A DNA stretch of 64,000 bases from Pseudomonas nicosulfuronedens. Lineage in GTDB: Bacteria; Pseudomonadota; Gammaproteobacteria; Pseudomonadales; Pseudomonadaceae. The notes beneath the pieces are model-generated. The model ran no database searches and was not told where the DNA came from. It saw nothing but the letters and a program-made list of their open reading frames with translations. Shown here one piece after another: positions 16,675 to 26,603 of this stretch (the stretch's first letter is position 1; each line of letters opens with the position of its first letter). A program made the position numbers and the translations under genes. The stretch spans positions 62,001 to 126,000 of the forward strand of contig NZ_SWDV01000002.1 in NCBI RefSeq assembly GCF_005877905.1. Direction: 5' to 3'.

Positions 16675-16983
16675 GGCAGTTCTCCGGCGGTGGACCGCCT
16701 CTTGTTGTTCTTCCCTGGCCTGAGTCCCTGGCATGCGAGCACTGCGGGGGCAACTAGCCATGCTTGCAAAGTAACCAGCCGATACGAATTTGGTTACCCA
16801 ACCTTCGGGCGGCGTAAGGGGCCAGGGAGCCTGCGGATGTCACCGTTTCACCGATGGGGCGGGGTGTTGAGGCGGGTAAGCGTTACGTGCGGCGCGTCGC
16901 TGACCGGCCGGCTGCTGTGGCTGGCCGCTGAGGGGGCGCTCCCGCTATACTTGCGCATTTCCCTCACGCAGACGCGTTTGATC
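16675..16983. other. Divergent intergenic region hydrolase/proA
   Basis: This 309-base gap holds the start signals of the hydrolase (left) and proA (right). Features seen are the GTAACCA...TGGTTAC inverted repeat at 16771-16797 and a TATACT hexamer at 16946-16951 that could be a proA -10 box; no convincing -35 partner was found. No open frame with a plausible ribosome site was seen. Confidence 0.5.
16771..16797 (+). promoter_or_regulatory. GTAACCA-N13-TGGTTAC inverted repeat
   Basis: A perfect seven-base dyad with a 13-base spacer, about 100 bases upstream of the hydrolase start and 190 bases upstream of proA. The size and spacing fit a dimeric regulator operator. Which protein binds it is unknown. 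Confidence 0.4.
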
Positions 16984-18249
16984 ATGACCGAGTCCGTTCT
17001 CGACTATATGAGCCGCCTGGGCCGCGCCGCCCGTGAAGCGTCGCGCGTTGTCGCGCGCGCCACGACCGCGCAGAAGAACCAAGCCCTGCTGGCCGCAGCC
17101 GATGCCCTGGACGCCGCCCGCGCCCAGCTGACCGAAGCCAACGAACAGGATCTGGCCAATGGCCGTGCCAATGGTCTGGAGCCAGCCATGCTCGATCGCC
17201 TGGCCCTGACCCCGGCGCGCATCGACGACATGATCGAAGGTCTGCGCCAGGTCGCCACGCTGCCGGATCCCATCGGCGAGATCCGCGACATGCGTTACGT
17301 GCCGTCCGGCATCCAGCTGGGCAAGATGCGCGTGCCCCTGGGTGTGGTCGGCATCATCTACGAATCGCGTCCGAACGTGACCATCGACGCCGCCAGCCTG
17401 TGCCTGAAGTCGGGCAACGCGACCATCCTGCGCGGTGGTTCCGAGGCGATCCACTCCAACCAGGCGATTGCCGCGTGCATCCAGACGGGCCTGGCCGCAG
17501 CAGGCCTGCCCGCCAGCGTCGTGCAGGTCGTGGAAACCACCGACCGCGCCGCCGTCGGCGCGCTGATCACCATGCCCGAGTATGTGGACGTCATCGTTCC
17601 GCGCGGTGGCAAGGGCCTGATCGAGCGCATCAGCCGCGATGCCAAGGTGCCGGTGATCAAGCACCTGGACGGCATCTGCCATGTCTACATCGACGTTGCC
17701 GCCGACCTGGACAAGGCGATCCGTGTCGCCGACAACGCCAAGACCCAGCGCTACGCACCGTGCAACACCATGGAGACGCTGCTGGTGCACGCCGGCATCG
17801 CCGACCGCGTGCTGCCGCCGCTGGCTGCCATCTACCGCGACAAGGGCGTGGAACTGCGTGGCGACGCCGCCACCCGCGCGCTGCTGGGCGCCGACGTGCT
17901 GGAAGCCACCGAGGAAGACTGGCGCACCGAGTACAACGCGCCGATCCTGTCGATCCGTATCGTCGACGGCCTCGACGCGGCGATCGAGCACATCAACACC
18001 TATGGCTCGCAGCACACCGACGCCATCATCACCGAGAACTTCACCGATGCCCGCCGCTTCCTCACCGAAGTGGACTCGGCCTCGGTCATGGTCAACGCCT
18101 CGACCCGCTTCGCCGACGGCTTCGAGTACGGCCTGGGCGCCGAGATCGGTATTTCCACCGACAAGCTGCACGCCCGCGGTCCGGTCGGCCTGGAAGGTCT
18201 GACCAGCGAGAAATACGTGGTGTTCGGCGACGGACACGTGCGGACCTGA
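16984..18249 (+). CDS. proA: Gamma-glutamyl-phosphate reductase
   Basis: ProA reduces gamma-glutamyl phosphate to glutamate semialdehyde, the second step of proline synthesis. The 421-residue protein shows the NADP-binding aldehyde-dehydrogenase fold: [42 protein letters not shown], and the catalytic cysteine segment [43 protein letters not shown] closes it. The ATG at 16984 is right for the family; the frame is open far upstream but that part overlaps the divergent hydrolase. proB is not adjacent. Its stop overlaps the nadD ATG by one base. Confidence 0.95.
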   Translation: MTESVLDYMSRLGRAAREASRVVARATTAQKNQALLAAADALDAARAQLTEANEQDLANGRANGLEPAMLDRLALTPARIDDMIEGLRQVATLPDPIGEIRDMRYVPSGIQLGKMRVPLGVVGIIYESRPNVTIDAASLCLKSGNATILRGGSEAIHSNQAIAACIQTGLAAAGLPASVVQVVETTDRAAVGALITMPEYVDVIVPRGGKGLIERISRDAKVPVIKHLDGICHVYIDVAADLDKAIRVADNAKTQRYAPCNTMETLLVHAGIADRVLPPLAAIYRDKGVELRGDAATRALLGADVLEATEEDWRTEYNAPILSIRIVDGLDAAIEHINTYGSQHTDAIITENFTDARRFLTEVDSASVMVNASTRFADGFEYGLGAEIGISTDKLHARGPVGLEGLTSEKYVVFGDGHVRT

Positions 18250-18905
18250 TGAACAAGGCGCGTTCCCGACGGGTCGGTCTGTTCGGCGGCACCTTCGACC
18301 CGGTGCACATCGGCCACTTGCGCAGTGCGCTGGAGATGGCCGAGCAGTTCGAGTTCGACGAATTGCGCCTGATCCCCAACTTCCGCCCGCCGCACCGCGA
18401 CACCCCCCAGGTGAAACCGGAACAGCGGCTGGCGATGGTCGAGCTGGCGGCTGCCGGCGTAGACCCGCTGGTGGTCGACGACCGCGAGCTGAAGCGTGAC
18501 AAACCCTCCTACACCATCGACACCCTGGAGTCGCTGCGTGGGGAGCTGGAGGTGCAGGACCAGTTGTTCCTGCTGGTCGGCTGGGACGCATTCTGCGGCC
18601 TGCCGGCCTGGCATCGCTGGGAAGAGTTGCTGGAGCACTGTCATATCGTCGTGCTGCAGCGCCCGGATGCCGACAGCGAGCCGCCGGAAGACCTGCGCGA
18701 CCTGCTGGCGGCGCGCAGTGTTGCCGACCCGAAGGCGATGACCGGCCCCGCCGGGCAGATCACCTTCGTCTGGCAGACGCCGCTGGCAGTATCCGCCACC
18801 CAGATCCGCCAACTCCTGTCGCAGGGGCGCTCCGTGCGCTACCTGGTGCCGGATGCGGTATTGAACTATATCGAGGCGCACGGCCTGTACCAGGCGTCTC
18901 ACTGA
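18249..18905 (+). CDS. nadD: Nicotinate-nucleotide adenylyltransferase
   Basis: NadD transfers AMP to nicotinate mononucleotide in NAD synthesis. The 218-residue protein has the nucleotidyltransferase motif [15 protein letters not shown] at the N terminus, [34 protein letters not shown] and the C-terminal SATQIR, all diagnostic. The ATG overlaps the proA stop, so the two are coupled. rsfS follows after 20 bases, the usual order. Confidence 0.95.
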   Translation: MNKARSRRVGLFGGTFDPVHIGHLRSALEMAEQFEFDELRLIPNFRPPHRDTPQVKPEQRLAMVELAAAGVDPLVVDDRELKRDKPSYTIDTLESLRGELEVQDQLFLLVGWDAFCGLPAWHRWEELLEHCHIVVLQRPDADSEPPEDLRDLLAARSVADPKAMTGPAGQITFVWQTPLAVSATQIRQLLSQGRSVRYLVPDAVLNYIEAHGLYQASH

Positions 18906-18925
18906 TCAAGTTAGAGAGTCATTCA

Positions 18926-19279
18926 ATGCAAACCGAACAACTGGTCGAGCTGGCCATCGCCGCTCTGGAAGATCTCAAGGCGCAGGACATCGTCGTCATC
19001 GACGTGCGTGAGAAAACCAGCATCACCGACGCCATGGTCATCGCCACCGGCGCCTCCAGCCGTCAGGTCAAGTCGCTGGCCGACAACGTCCTGGAAAAGG
19101 TCAAGGAACAGGGCGTGCGCCCGATCGGCAGCGAAGGCCAGGAAGGCGGCGAATGGGTCCTGATCGACCTGGCCAACGTCGTGGTCCACGTCATGCAGCC
19201 GGCCACTCGCCAGTTCTACGACCTGGAGCGCCTGTGGCAGGGCGCCGAGCAGAGCCGCGCTTCGCACAGCGCCGAGTAA
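18926..19279 (+). CDS. rsfS: Ribosome silencing factor RsfS
   Basis: RsfS (YbeB) binds ribosomal protein L14 and blocks subunit joining when nutrients are short. The 117-residue protein has the conserved pattern [30 protein letters not shown], then [14 protein letters not shown] and [24 protein letters not shown] precedes the ATG. It is located between nadD and rlmH, the standard arrangement across gammaproteobacteria. Confidence 0.94.
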   Translation: MQTEQLVELAIAALEDLKAQDIVVIDVREKTSITDAMVIATGASSRQVKSLADNVLEKVKEQGVRPIGSEGQEGGEWVLIDLANVVVHVMQPATRQFYDLERLWQGAEQSRASHSAE

Positions 19280-19286
19280 GCCTGCC

Positions 19287-19754
19287 GTGCGTCTGCGTCT
19301 GATCGCGGTCGGCTCGCGCATGCCGCGCTGGGTGGAAGAGGGCTGGGCGGAGTACGTCAAGCGCCTGCCCTCGGAGCTGTCCCTGGAACTGGTGGAGATC
19401 CCGCTCAACACGCGCGGCAAGAATGCCGACGTGGCGCGGCTGATCCGCCAGGAAGGCGAGGCCATGCTGAGCAAGGTCCAGCCTGGGGAACGCATCGTCA
19501 CCCTGGAAGTCGAAGGCAAGCCCTGGAGCACCCCCCAGCTGGCGCAGGAGCTCGATCGCTGGCGCCTGGACGCGCGCACCGTCAACCTCATGGTCGGCGG
19601 GCCGGAAGGCCTGGCGCCAGAGGTCTGCGCGCGCAGCGAGCAGCGCTGGTCGCTGTCGCCGCTGACCCTGCCGCACCCGCTGGTGCGGATCCTGGTCGGC
19701 GAGCAGATCTACCGCGCCTGGACGGTTCTGTCCGGGCACCCCTACCACAAGTAG
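19287..19754 (+). CDS. rlmH: 23S rRNA pseudouridine-1915 N3-methyltransferase
   Basis: RlmH methylates the pseudouridine in helix 69 of 23S rRNA on complete ribosomes. The 155-residue length and the SPOUT-fold motifs fit: [19 protein letters not shown] at the start, [13 protein letters not shown] forming the knotted SAM site, and the terminal [23 protein letters not shown]. The start is GTG at 19287, seven bases after rsfS. Confidence 0.95.
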   Translation: MRLRLIAVGSRMPRWVEEGWAEYVKRLPSELSLELVEIPLNTRGKNADVARLIRQEGEAMLSKVQPGERIVTLEVEGKPWSTPQLAQELDRWRLDARTVNLMVGGPEGLAPEVCARSEQRWSLSPLTLPHPLVRILVGEQIYRAWTVLSGHPYHK

Positions 19755-19769
19755 TCGTAGCCGTTTTCG

Positions 19770-21659
19770 ATGCCGCAGCCGATACAGCTCAAGGACCACG
19801 AGAAGGACGCCCGTCTGGTCCGCGCCCGCGTCATCGTCGGCGGGGTGGCGATCTTCCTGCTCGCCCTGGTGCTGGTGGCGCGCATGTATCACCTGCAGGT
19901 GACGCAGTACGACTACCACTCGACGCTGTCGGAGAACAACCGCGTCCACGTGCAGCCGATTCCGCCCAATCGCGGGCTGATCTTCGACCGCAACGGGGTG
20001 ATCATCGCCGATAACCGTCCCAGCTTCAGCCTGACCATTACCCGCGAGCGCACCGAGAACCTGCAGGACACGCTCAAGACCCTGGTGGACATCCTCGGCC
20101 TCACCGAGGAAGACAAGGCGATCTTCGAGAAACGCATGAAACAGGGGCGCCGGCCGTTCGAGCCAGTGCCGATCATGTTCGAGCTGTCCGAGGAGCAGAT
20201 CGCCCGTATCGCGGTGAACCAGTACCGCCTGAACGGCGTCGACGTGGCCGCGCAATTCGTCCGCCATTATCCGCTGGGCGAACACTTCGCCCACTCGGTC
20301 GGCTATGTCGGGCGGATCAACGAGGCGGAACTGAAGAAGCTCGACCCGGTGGCCTATTCGGGCACCCACCACATCGGCAAGACCGGCGTGGAAAAATTCT
20401 ACGAGGACGCGCTGCACGGCACGGTTGGCTACGAAGAAGTCGAGACCAACGCCCGCGGCCGCGTCCTGCGCGTGCTCAAACGCACCGAGCCGGTCTCCGG
20501 CCGCGACATCGTACTGAGCATCGACAGCAAGCTGCAGGCTGCCGCGGAAACCGCACTGGCCGGCCGACGTGGTGCCATCGTGGCGATCCAGCCGTCCACT
20601 GGCGAAGTGCTGGCAATGGTCAGCCAGCCCGCCTACGACCCCAACCTGTTCGTCACCGGCATCAGCTTCAAGGACTATGCGGCCCTGCGCGATTCCGAGG
20701 ACCGCCCGCTGTATAACCGTGTGCTGCGCGGCCTGTACCCGCCCGGCTCGACGGTGAAGCCGGCCGTGGCTATCGCCGGCCTCGATGCGGGTGTCGTGAC
20801 CCCGGCCAGCCGCGTGTTCGACCCCGGCTACTACCAACTGCCGAACTACGACCACAAGTACCGCAACTGGAACCGCACGGGCGACGGCTGGGTGAACCTG
20901 GAAACGGCGATCATGCGCTCCAACGACACCTATTTCTACGATCTGGCCCATAAGCTGGGGATCGACCGTCTGCACGACTACATGAGCGAATTCGGCTTCG
21001 GCCAGCGGGTCGCCCTGGACATGTTCGGCGAAGCCGAAGGCCTGATGCCATCGCGCCAGTGGAAGCGTGCCCTGCGCCGCCAGGCCTGGTTCCCCGGCGA
21101 AACCCTGATTCTCGGCATCGGCCAGGGCTACATGCAGGCCACGCCGCTGCAGCTGGCGCAGATGACCGCGCTGCTGGCCAACAAGGGCAAGTGGATTCGT
21201 CCGCACCTGGCCAAGACCATCGACGGCAAGCCGCCGGTCGACGAGGACCCGATGCCGGATATCAAGCTCAAGGACCCGAACAACTGGAACCTGGTGGACT
21301 ACGGCATGCAGCAGGTGGTCCACGGGCCACGCGGCACTGCGCACAAGGTCGGAGCCACTTCCGTCTACCGCATCGCCGGCAAGTCCGGTACCGCACAGGT
21401 CGTCGCGATCAAGCAGGGCGAGAAGTACAACCGCTCCAAGCTGCTCGAGCGCCACCGCGACCACGCCCTGTTCGTCGGCTTCGCTCCGGCGGACAACCCA
21501 CAGATCGCCGTGGCGGTAATGGTCGAGAACGGCGAGTCCGGCTCCGGCGTCGCCGCCCCCGTGCTCAAGGCCGTGACCGACGCCTGGTTGCTCGACGAGA
21601 CCGGCAAGCTCAAACCCGAATACGCACCGCAGGCCACGGCGGAGGCGCCCAAACCATGA
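19770..21659 (+). CDS. mrdA: Penicillin-binding protein 2 (elongasome transpeptidase)
   Basis: PBP2 (also called pbpA in Pseudomonas) cross-links peptidoglycan during cell elongation together with RodA. The 629-residue protein has one N-terminal membrane anchor (about 22-44), a dimerisation domain and a transpeptidase domain. Active-site motifs are YPPGSTVKPA (SxxK serine), RSNDTYFYDLA (SxN) and GKSGTAQVV (KSG in place of the commoner KTG, normal for this class). It overlaps rodA by four bases; rlmH lies 15 bases upstream. Confidence 0.95.
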   Translation: MPQPIQLKDHEKDARLVRARVIVGGVAIFLLALVLVARMYHLQVTQYDYHSTLSENNRVHVQPIPPNRGLIFDRNGVIIADNRPSFSLTITRERTENLQDTLKTLVDILGLTEEDKAIFEKRMKQGRRPFEPVPIMFELSEEQIARIAVNQYRLNGVDVAAQFVRHYPLGEHFAHSVGYVGRINEAELKKLDPVAYSGTHHIGKTGVEKFYEDALHGTVGYEEVETNARGRVLRVLKRTEPVSGRDIVLSIDSKLQAAAETALAGRRGAIVAIQPSTGEVLAMVSQPAYDPNLFVTGISFKDYAALRDSEDRPLYNRVLRGLYPPGSTVKPAVAIAGLDAGVVTPASRVFDPGYYQLPNYDHKYRNWNRTGDGWVNLETAIMRSNDTYFYDLAHKLGIDRLHDYMSEFGFGQRVALDMFGEAEGLMPSRQWKRALRRQAWFPGETLILGIGQGYMQATPLQLAQMTALLANKGKWIRPHLAKTIDGKPPVDEDPMPDIKLKDPNNWNLVDYGMQQVVHGPRGTAHKVGATSVYRIAGKSGTAQVVAIKQGEKYNRSKLLERHRDHALFVGFAPADNPQIAVAVMVENGESGSGVAAPVLKAVTDAWLLDETGKLKPEYAPQATAEAPKP

Positions 21660-22807
21660 CCATGAACGGAAACTTCGACCGCACGCTGTCCAGCGAAGAC
21701 GTCATGAAGCGGCGCTCCAGCCTGCTGCAGCGCCTGCACATCGACGGCCTGCTGCTCCTGCTGCTGGTCACCCTCGGTTCGGTCGGCCTGTTCGTCCTGT
21801 ACTCCGCCAGCGGCAAGAGCTGGGACCTGCTGATCAAGCAGGCTTCGTCGTTCGGCCTGGGCCTGGGCGCGATGTTCGTGCTGGCGCAGATCGAGCCGCG
21901 CTTCCTCGCCCGCTGGGTGCCGCTGGGCTACCTGATCGGCGTGGCGCTGCTGGTGGTGGTGGACGTGATGGGCCACAACGCCATGGGCGCAACCCGCTGG
22001 ATCAACATTCCCGGGGTGATCCGCTTCCAGCCGGCGGAGTTCATGAAGCTGCTGATGCCGATGACGATTGCCTGGTACCTGTCCAAGCGTTCACTGCCAC
22101 CGGGCTTCAAGCACAGCGTGGTGGGGCTTGCGCTGATCGTCGTGCCCTTCGTGCTGATCCTCAAGCAGCCGGACCTGGGAACGGCCATGCTGGTACTGGC
22201 TTCCGGCTCCTTCGTGCTGTTCGTTGGCGGCCTGCGCTGGCGCTGGATCATCATGGCCGTATCGGCTGCGGTGCCGGTCGCCGTGGGTATGTGGTACTTC
22301 GTCATGCACGATTACCAGAAGCAGCGCGTACTGACTTTCCTTGACCCGGAAAGCGACCCGCTGGGCACCGGCTGGAACATCATCCAGTCAAAAGCGGCCA
22401 TCGGTTCGGGCGGCGTCTTCGGCAAGGGCTGGCTGCTGGGCACGCAGTCCCATCTGGATTTTTTGCCCGAAAGCCATACGGACTTTATCATTGCCGTGCT
22501 CGGCGAAGAGTTCGGCCTGGTCGGGGTGTGCCTCCTGCTGGTGCTGTACCTGCTGGTGATCTACCGGGGGTTGGTGATCACGGCGCAGGCGCAGACGCTG
22601 TTCGGCAAGTTGCTCGCCGGCAGTATCACCATGACCTTCTTCGTGTATGTGTTCGTCAACATTGGTATGGTCAGCGGATTGTTGCCAGTGGTGGGGGTGC
22701 CGCTGCCCTTCATTAGTTACGGCGGAACTTCGCTGGTGACCCTGATGTCAGGGTTCGGCGTTTTGATGTCGATCCACACCCACCGGAAGTGGATCGCCCA
22801 GGTTTGA
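21656..22807 (+). CDS. rodA: Rod shape-determining glycosyltransferase RodA
   Basis: RodA is the SEDS-family peptidoglycan polymerase that works with PBP2. The 383-residue protein has about ten membrane segments. Diagnostic stretches are NAMGATRWINIPGVIRFQPAEFMKL, LKQPDLGTAM, PESHTDFIIAVLGEEFGLVG and the C-terminal GLLPVVGVPLPFISYGGTSLV. ATG at 21656 overlaps the mrdA stop; another in-frame ATG at 21662 is possible. The stop overlaps the mltB start. Confidence 0.95.
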   Translation: MTMNGNFDRTLSSEDVMKRRSSLLQRLHIDGLLLLLLVTLGSVGLFVLYSASGKSWDLLIKQASSFGLGLGAMFVLAQIEPRFLARWVPLGYLIGVALLVVVDVMGHNAMGATRWINIPGVIRFQPAEFMKLLMPMTIAWYLSKRSLPPGFKHSVVGLALIVVPFVLILKQPDLGTAMLVLASGSFVLFVGGLRWRWIIMAVSAAVPVAVGMWYFVMHDYQKQRVLTFLDPESDPLGTGWNIIQSKAAIGSGGVFGKGWLLGTQSHLDFLPESHTDFIIAVLGEEFGLVGVCLLLVLYLLVIYRGLVITAQAQTLFGKLLAGSITMTFFVYVFVNIGMVSGLLPVVGVPLPFISYGGTSLVTLMSGFGVLMSIHTHRKWIAQV

Positions 22808-23838
22808 TGACAAGAGTGAAGAAAGGAATGCAAGTACTGCGCGCCTGGGCTGCCAGGGGGGTGCATTGGGTCGGAATCGCGGGGGCGATCGGCATGTCCG
22901 GCGCAACCCACGCGGGCGACTACGATGGTTCGCCCCAGGTCGCCGAGTTCGTCAGCGAGATGACCCGCGACTACGGCTTCGCCGGCGAACAGCTCATGGG
23001 CGTCTTCCACGACGTGGAGCGCAAGCAGTCCATCCTCGACGCTATCTCTCGCCCGGCCGAACGGGTGAAGACCTGGAAGGAATACCGCCCGATCTTCGTC
23101 ACCGACGCGCGTATCAACCGCGGCGTGGACTTCTGGAACCAGAACGCCGAGGCCCTGGCTCGCGCCGAACAGGAATACGGCGTGCCGGCCCAGTACATCG
23201 TTTCCATCATTGGCGTGGAGACCTTCTTCGGCCGCAACACCGGCAACTTCAAGGTGATGGACGCACTGTCCACCCTGGGCTTCGACTACCCGCCGCGCGC
23301 CGACTTCTTCCGCAAGGAGCTCAAGCAGTTCCTGCTGCTGGCCCGCGAACAGCAGGTCGACCCGCTCAGCCTGACCGGCTCCTACGCCGGCGCCATGGGG
23401 CTGCCGCAGTTCATGCCGAGCAGCTTCCGCGCCTACGCCGTGGACTTCGACGGCGACGGCCACATCAATATCTGGAGCGACCCCACCGATGCCATCGGCA
23501 GCGTCGCCAACTACTTCAAACAGCATGGCTGGCATACCGGCGAGCCGGTGGTGACGCAGGCGGAAATCGGCACCTCCACCGCCGAAGACGCGCTCACCCA
23601 GGGCCTGGAGCCGCAGCTGAACCTTGGTCAGCTACGCTCCCAGGGCTGGCGCACCCATGACGTGATCCGCGACGACCTGATGGTGACCGCCATGCGCCTG
23701 GAAGGCGCACAGGGCACCGAGTACTGGGTCGGCCTGCCGAACTTCTACGTGATCACCCGTTACAACCGTAGCGCCATGTATGCCATGGCGGTCCATCAGC
23801 TGGCCGGCGAGATCGCCAAGGCACGAGGTGTCCATTGA
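22807..23838 (+). CDS. mltB: Lytic murein transglycosylase B
   Basis: MltB cleaves glycan strands between MurNAc and GlcNAc to leave 1,6-anhydro ends. The 343-residue protein (from ATG at 22807) has a hydrophobic N-terminal signal but no clear lipobox cysteine, so it resembles the soluble SltB1 form known in P. aeruginosa. The catalytic glutamate is in IIGVETFFGRNTG; GSYAGAMGLPQFMPSSFRAYAVDFDGDG is the substrate groove. It overlaps rodA by one base and rlpA by four. Confidence 0.92.
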   Translation: MTRVKKGMQVLRAWAARGVHWVGIAGAIGMSGATHAGDYDGSPQVAEFVSEMTRDYGFAGEQLMGVFHDVERKQSILDAISRPAERVKTWKEYRPIFVTDARINRGVDFWNQNAEALARAEQEYGVPAQYIVSIIGVETFFGRNTGNFKVMDALSTLGFDYPPRADFFRKELKQFLLLAREQQVDPLSLTGSYAGAMGLPQFMPSSFRAYAVDFDGDGHINIWSDPTDAIGSVANYFKQHGWHTGEPVVTQAEIGTSTAEDALTQGLEPQLNLGQLRSQGWRTHDVIRDDLMVTAMRLEGAQGTEYWVGLPNFYVITRYNRSAMYAMAVHQLAGEIAKARGVH

Positions 23839-24860
23839 GCAAGCGAATCGCAAGTCCCGGCCTCTGGTCGCTGGCCGCCTGCGTTGGCCTGAGCACCGTG
23901 TTCCTCGCCAGTTGCACCGGTAACCGCGCGCCGCAACCGCAGCCGCAGGTCAGCAGCGGTATCTCCGGCCCGTACGACTACAACCGGCCGCACCGCGATG
24001 GAGCGCCCTGGTGGGACGTGGACGTCTCGCGCATCCCCGATGCCGTGCCGATGCCGCACAACGGGCCGTTCAAGAACAACCCCTACACCGTGCTGGGCAA
24101 GACCTACTACCCGCTCAACAACGCGAACACCTACAACGTGGTCGGTACGGCCTCCTGGTACGGCACCAAGTTCCATGGCCAGGCCACCGCCAACGGCGAG
24201 CAGTACGACCTGTACGGCATGACCGCCGCGCACAAGACCCTGCCGCTGCCCAGCTATGTGCGCGTGACCAACCTGGACAACGGCAAGAGCGTCATCGTCC
24301 GCGTCAACGACCGTGGCCCGTTCTATTCCGACCGGGTGATCGACCTGTCCTTCGCCGCCGCCAAGAAGCTGGGCTACGCCGAGACCGGCACCGCCCACGT
24401 CAAGGTCGAAGGCATCGACCCCGACCGCTGGTGGGCCTCCCAGGGCAAGCAGCCGCCGATGATCATGGCCCTGCCGAAGATGGCCTCGCAGCCTGCCGTC
24501 GCGCAGCCGCAGGCGGTCGCCATGGCCCAGCCCATCGAAACCTACACGCCTCCGCCAGCGCAACACGCCGCGCCAGTGGCGCCGGTCCAGATCGACTCAA
24601 AAAAAAACGCTTCATTACCAGCCGATGGCCTGTATCTCCAGGTGGGTGCCTTCGCCAACCCGGACGCTGCGGAGCTTCTCAAGGAGAAGGTCGGCGGCCT
24701 GACGGGGGCGAAATCCTTTATCAGCTCGGTCGTGGTCAACCAGCAGACCTTGTACCGGGTACGCCTGGGACCGATCGGAACGCAGGATGAAGCAAGTCGG
24801 ATGCAGGACAGCATCCGCGTGGCCAACCTTGGCCAACCCAAGCTCGTGCGCCTGGACTGA
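23835..24860 (+). CDS. rlpA: Septal-ring lytic transglycosylase RlpA
   Basis: RlpA degrades naked glycan strands at the septum in P. aeruginosa. The 341-residue lipoprotein has a signal with the lipobox LASC near residue 30, a double-psi beta-barrel domain (GTASWYGTKFHGQATANGE through VRVNDRGPFYSDRVIDLS) and a C-terminal SPOR domain (from LYLQVGAFANPDAAELLKEK) that targets septal peptidoglycan. The start is TTG at 23835, overlapping the mltB stop. A run of nine A bases at 24599-24607 sits in the linker just before SPOR and could permit slippage. Confidence 0.92.
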   Translation: MSKRIASPGLWSLAACVGLSTVFLASCTGNRAPQPQPQVSSGISGPYDYNRPHRDGAPWWDVDVSRIPDAVPMPHNGPFKNNPYTVLGKTYYPLNNANTYNVVGTASWYGTKFHGQATANGEQYDLYGMTAAHKTLPLPSYVRVTNLDNGKSVIVRVNDRGPFYSDRVIDLSFAAAKKLGYAETGTAHVKVEGIDPDRWWASQGKQPPMIMALPKMASQPAVAQPQAVAMAQPIETYTPPPAQHAAPVAPVQIDSKKNASLPADGLYLQVGAFANPDAAELLKEKVGGLTGAKSFISSVVVNQQTLYRVRLGPIGTQDEASRMQDSIRVANLGQPKLVRLD

Positions 24861-24955
24861 GTTTCCACCGCACGTGCAATAGCGGCACGTAGAGGCCGCC
24901 TCACGAGTTCCCCCGCGGGGGAGTGTTTGACCATTAGTAAACCCCAGAGAGACGG

Positions 24956-26113
24956 ATGAACATCTTCAACTTCGCCAAACGCCTGTCCTTGCTCGTGCTG
25001 TTCAGCGCCCCCGTGGCCAGCTGGGCAGCTGAAGTCGTTCCCGCCGCCCCGCAGCTCGCGGCCAAGGCCTGGGTGCTGATGGACGGCGCCAGCGGCAACA
25101 TCCTGGTTGAAAACGCCGGCGACGAGCGCCTGCCGCCCGCCAGCCTGACCAAGCTGATGACCGCCTACATTGCCACCAAGGAAATTGAAGGCGGCCGCAT
25201 CGCCGAATCCGACCTGGTCACCGTCAGCGAACACGCCTGGCGCACCGGCGGCTCGCGCATGTTCATCAAGGTCGGCTCCCAGGTCTCGGTGAGCGACCTG
25301 CTGCACGGCATCATCATCCAGTCGGGCAACGACGCCTCGGTCGCCCTGGCCGAGCACATCGCCGGCAGCGAAGACGCTTTTGCCGACATGATGAACACCA
25401 CCGCGCAGAAGTTGGGCATGACCAATTCCCACTTCATGGACGCCACCGGCCTGCCCAACCCGGACCACTATTCGTCCGCCAAGGACATGGCCACGCTGGC
25501 TCGCGCCATCATCTACGGCGAGCCGACCCACTACGCCATCTACGCGCAGAAAGAGTTCTTCTGGAACAACATCAAGCAGCCCAACCGCAACCTGCTGCTG
25601 TGGCGCGACAAGACCGTCGACGGCCTGAAGACCGGCCACACCGACGAAGCCGGCTACTGCCTGGTGGCTTCCGCCGTGCGTGACGGTCAGCGCATGATCG
25701 CCGTGGTGTTCGGCACCAACAGCGAACAGGCTCGCGCCGCCGAAACCCAGAAGCTGCTGACCTACGGCTTCCGCTTCTTCGAATCGCAGACCTTCTACAA
25801 GAAGGGCGCCGAGCTGACCAAGGCCATGGTCTGGAAAGGCTCCGAGCATGAAGTCAAAGCCGGCCTGTCCGAGGACCTGACCATGACCGTGCCGCGCGGT
25901 CAGCTCAAGCAGCTGCAGGCCAACATGGTCGTCGAGCCGAACCTGATGGCGCCGATCCAGCAGGGTCAGGTGATCGGCAAGGTCGAGGTCAAGCTGGGTG
26001 ACAAGGTGGTCCGCACCTCCGACCTGGTCGCGCTGAACGCCGTTGAAGAAGGCGGCTTCTTCCGCCGTATCTGGGACAGCATCCGCCTGTTCTTCTTCGG
26101 CCTGTTCAACTGA
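24956..26113 (+). CDS. dacC: D-alanyl-D-alanine carboxypeptidase (PBP5/6 type)
   Basis: This low-molecular-weight penicillin-binding protein trims the terminal D-Ala of peptidoglycan side chains. The 385-residue protein has a signal peptide ending near SWA-AEV, the SxxK motif in [22 protein letters not shown] (SxN), [11 protein letters not shown] (KTG) and a PBP5-like C-terminal domain ending in the amphipathic anchor [19 protein letters not shown] perfect 12-base palindrome CCCCCGCGGGGG at 24910-24921 lies in the promoter gap. The gene is sometimes named dacA; the symbol follows its linkage in P. aeruginosa. Confidence 0.92.
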   Translation: MNIFNFAKRLSLLVLFSAPVASWAAEVVPAAPQLAAKAWVLMDGASGNILVENAGDERLPPASLTKLMTAYIATKEIEGGRIAESDLVTVSEHAWRTGGSRMFIKVGSQVSVSDLLHGIIIQSGNDASVALAEHIAGSEDAFADMMNTTAQKLGMTNSHFMDATGLPNPDHYSSAKDMATLARAIIYGEPTHYAIYAQKEFFWNNIKQPNRNLLLWRDKTVDGLKTGHTDEAGYCLVASAVRDGQRMIAVVFGTNSEQARAAETQKLLTYGFRFFESQTFYKKGAELTKAMVWKGSEHEVKAGLSEDLTMTVPRGQLKQLQANMVVEPNLMAPIQQGQVIGKVEVKLGDKVVRTSDLVALNAVEEGGFFRRIWDSIRLFFFGLFN

Positions 26114-26303
26114 CCGCCCGTCCCGGTCTTGCACTTTTGTATACAAGACCGGGATTGACCCGCCCGCGCAGTCGCAAACTCGGGTAAAATGCCCGCCTGC
26201 GACTGCCTGGTCCCCCCGTGGCCCGGCGGCCGTCGTCCGATCCACCCGGAGCGCCCCCATCCCGGACGCTCATGCGGAGGCGGGCCACACGCCCGCGAGA
26301 GCC

Positions 26304-26603
26304 ATGACTGATACCCCTGATTCTGTCGATACCACAGAACAACCCGCGCCGAAGATCGAGTTCCCCTGCGAACGCTATCCGATCAAGGTCATCGGCGATG
26401 CCGGCGAAGGTTTCTCCGATCTGGTCATCGAAGTCATCCAGCGCCATGCGCCGGAGCTCGACATCACCACCCTGGTCACCCGTGACAGCCGCAACGGCCG
26501 CTTCCTGTCCGTGCAGGTGCTGATCACTGCCACCGGCGTCGACCAACTGCAGAACATCCATAAAGACCTGCGCGCCACCGGCCGCGTCCACATGGTGCTC
26601 TGA
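26304..26603 (+). CDS. DUF493/YbeD family protein
   Basis: A 99-residue protein of the YbeD family, an ACT-like fold regarded as a possible regulatory partner of lipoate synthesis. The sequence [33 protein letters not shown] is typical. ATG at 26304 follows GAGAGCC; an upstream extension is not supported. It overlaps the lipB ATG by one base and so probably belongs to one transcript with lipB and lipA. Confidence 0.9.
   Translation: MTDTPDSVDTTEQPAPKIEFPCERYPIKVIGDAGEGFSDLVIEVIQRHAPELDITTLVTRDSRNGRFLSVQVLITATGVDQLQNIHKDLRATGRVHMVL

Noticed and set aside
19191-21464. 757-codon frame antisense to rlmH and mrdA
   Set aside because: Same mirror artefact; the sense genes have complete motifs and coupled starts.
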